From: RUG11783 sp964599695
Lineage (GTDB): Bacteria > Bacillota > Clostridia > Oscillospirales > Ruminococcaceae
Reading direction: 5' to 3'
Assembly: GCA_964599695.1 (NCBI GenBank)
Contig: CAZRGP010000044.1
Coordinates: 1-14,338 of the forward strand
DNA: 14,338 nt
The notes below the pieces were generated by a model. That model made no database searches and was not told the origin of the DNA. It saw only the letters and a program-made list of their open reading frames with translations. Below, one piece after another: positions 13,369 through 14,338 of the stretch. The first letter of the stretch is position 1, and each line of letters begins with the position of its first letter. Both the position numbers and the translations under genes were made by a program.

Positions 13369-13620
13369 ATGAAATTCACGACTTATAGTGAGGTCAAAGA
13401 GTTCCTCGATACCGTGGAGACATGCAAGAACGATGTTTTCCTGAAATCCATGTACGGGGATGTCTACAATCTCAAGTCAAAGCTCAGCCAGTATCTTGGT
13501 GTCGCGGCACTCCTCAGCGAGCACGGTGACGAGCTGGAACTGGTCTGCTCAAACAAAGAAGATGAGCCGAAGCTGATCCGCTTCCTCACCTCTCACAAGA
13601 GCATTCTGGGTGTGGACTGA
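13369..13620 (+). CDS. Small HPr-like protein, function unknown
   Basis: An acidic 83-residue soluble protein without membrane segments. Its second half, YNLKSKLSQYLGVAALLSEHG, then DELELVCSNKEDEPKLIRFL, has the pattern of the HPr fold (NLKSIMG..SL, then strand and final helix). The active-site His of true phosphocarriers is absent: the protein contains His52 and His76, but none in the expected N-terminal loop. Small HPr-like proteins without the phosphorylated His are common in Clostridia and uncharacterised. The ribosome binding site AAAGGA lies about nine bases before the ATG. The gene follows the SGNH hydrolase closely and is ended by a strong terminator. The fold call rests on pattern only. 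Confidence 0.75.
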   Translation: MKFTTYSEVKEFLDTVETCKNDVFLKSMYGDVYNLKSKLSQYLGVAALLSEHGDELELVCSNKEDEPKLIRFLTSHKSILGVD

Positions 13621-13634
13621 TAACCTGAGAGAGC

Positions 13635-13662
13635 AAAGCGCCTGCAAAAGCAGGCGCTTTTT
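13635..13662 (+). terminator. Terminator of the hydrolase operon
   Basis: An 11-bp perfect stem, AAAGCGCCTGC (13635-13645) with GCAGGCGCTTT (13650-13660), has an AAAA loop, and the T run extends to 13662. It starts 15 bases after the stop of the small HPr-like gene. Confidence 0.93.
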
Positions 13663-13748
13663 CCATGCAGAAACGGCGCAGCATCAAGCCACGCCGTCTC
13701 CGCAAAAAAAGGAAAAAATTGAAGAAAAAACAATTTCAATGACCCGGA

Positions 13749-14201
13749 TTACTTCTCCGGACGGAATACGCCTTTCTGGAGGAAAATATTCCCATAAAGG
13801 TCTTTCTCACCGGAAGCGATCACAAGATCATACTGATCAAACAGGGACCAGAAAACATCGCCCTCCTGATACTCGATCCCGTGAGGGCATTTTTCTGCTT
13901 CTTCGCTGGCGGCGAGGACCTTCTCGTAATCCTCCCAGCAATCCGGATTCGGGATACCAGGATCCGTCAGACAGCAGCGCACAGGGTTATCGATATAATC
14001 ATCCAGAGGGATCAGTTTCAGAATGGCATCCAGCAGTTCCGCTCCGCTATGGCCGTCCGCACGGACACGGAAGCAATTTGCGTGACCGAGGTTGTTGATA
14101 TCGCAGTTTCCGTCCGCGATCAGGATCTTGGAACCGTGGCCGATAGAAGAAAGCGCACGGAGAAGATCCGGTGAGATACATCCTGGTACATGTTTCAGCA
14201 T
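13749..14201 (-). CDS. fucU: L-fucose mutarotase-type protein (RbsD/FucU family)
   Basis: A 150-residue RbsD/FucU protein, which interconverts alpha and beta anomers of a sugar, typically L-fucose. The start MLKHVPGCISPDLLRALSSIGHGSK resembles FucU. His22 (GHG) and Asp30 (IADGN) sit in the usual active-site positions, and the C-terminal GEKDLYGNIFLQKGVF carries Tyr136 and the YGN motif. The length is near FucU (about 140) with a small insertion. The ATG 14201 has AGGAG eight bases upstream; a nearby ATG at 14206 is out of frame. No fucose kinase, isomerase or transporter is in the window, and it is a single-gene unit here. FucU is preferred over RbsD on the YGN context; the true sugar is inferred. 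Confidence 0.88.
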   Translation of the reverse strand: MLKHVPGCISPDLLRALSSIGHGSKILIADGNCDINNLGHANCFRVRADGHSGAELLDAILKLIPLDDYIDNPVRCCLTDPGIPNPDCWEDYEKVLAASEEAEKCPHGIEYQEGDVFWSLFDQYDLVIASGEKDLYGNIFLQKGVFRPEK

Positions 14202-14249
14202 AGCATTATCTCCTGTAAGTTTAATACGTTATATATCCTTCTGTTTATC

Positions 14250-14277
14250 ATTTTATCATCTTCATGCAAAAGGACAA
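14250..14277 (-). promoter_or_regulatory. Promoter of the fucU-like gene
   Basis: On the minus strand, TTGTCC (14277-14272) and TAAAAT (14255-14250) have a 16-bp spacer, about 50 bases before the start codon. The region beyond it to the window end (14278-14338) is A/T-rich and shows no gene. Confidence 0.6.
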
Positions 14278-14338
14278 GAAAAAGGTTCTTCACAAAAGTT
14301 TAGGGGGATAAAGTAAAAAACAATTGAATAAGAGCATG

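Overview
The window looks like chromosomal DNA of an anaerobic Firmicute, most likely a gut Clostridia/Lachnospiraceae-type organism. The clues are strong AGGAGG-like ribosome binding sites, a tRNA gene with its CCA encoded, compact operons, and families common there: the aluminium-resistance/methionine gamma-lyase-like PLP enzyme, a galactokinase with a GGNHTDHQ motif, an SUV3-like helicase and an IscB element. This placement is inference; no marker gene proves it.

Layout. (1) 85-4348, minus strand: a tight operon galK-like > murD > PLP lyase > short MGMT-family protein. Gaps are 17, 0 and 2 bp, and a hairpin follows the last gene. (2) 4498-6209, plus strand: tRNA-Gly(TCC) with consensus promoter and terminator, then glnA (type I glutamine synthetase, beta-like) with its own promoter and a bidirectional terminator shared with the facing gene. 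(3) 6226-9838, minus strand: an SUV3-like RNA helicase with a C-terminal zinc finger, followed after 13 bp by a membrane-anchored carboxylesterase. (4) about 9853-11620, minus strand: an IscB-type transposon-derived element. It holds a 454-aa IscB with RuvC and HNH residues intact, a highly structured upstream region that fits the omega/HEARO RNA, and a right-end palindrome overlapping the iscB stop. No Y1 transposase is present. (5) 11635-11853, minus strand: a small helix-turn-helix regulator with a possible self-operator. (6) 12038-13662, plus strand: an operator-like palindrome, a cytosolic SGNH hydrolase, a small HPr-like protein and a terminator. (7) 13749-14277, minus strand: a FucU/RbsD-type sugar mutarotase with its promoter.

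How it fits together. The core genes serve cell-wall precursor synthesis (MurD), nitrogen assimilation (GlnA), sugar entry (GalK-like, FucU) and RNA metabolism (helicase). The most notable accessory piece is the IscB/omegaRNA locus, a compact RNA-guided nuclease. It appears to have landed directly in front of the helicase start codon: the helicase has no visible ribosome binding site at its likely start, and the element's terminal palindrome ends only 14 bases upstream. The regulator, omegaRNA, iscB, helicase and esterase all lie on the minus strand without an obvious terminator between them, so read-through from the regulator promoter into the whole block is possible.
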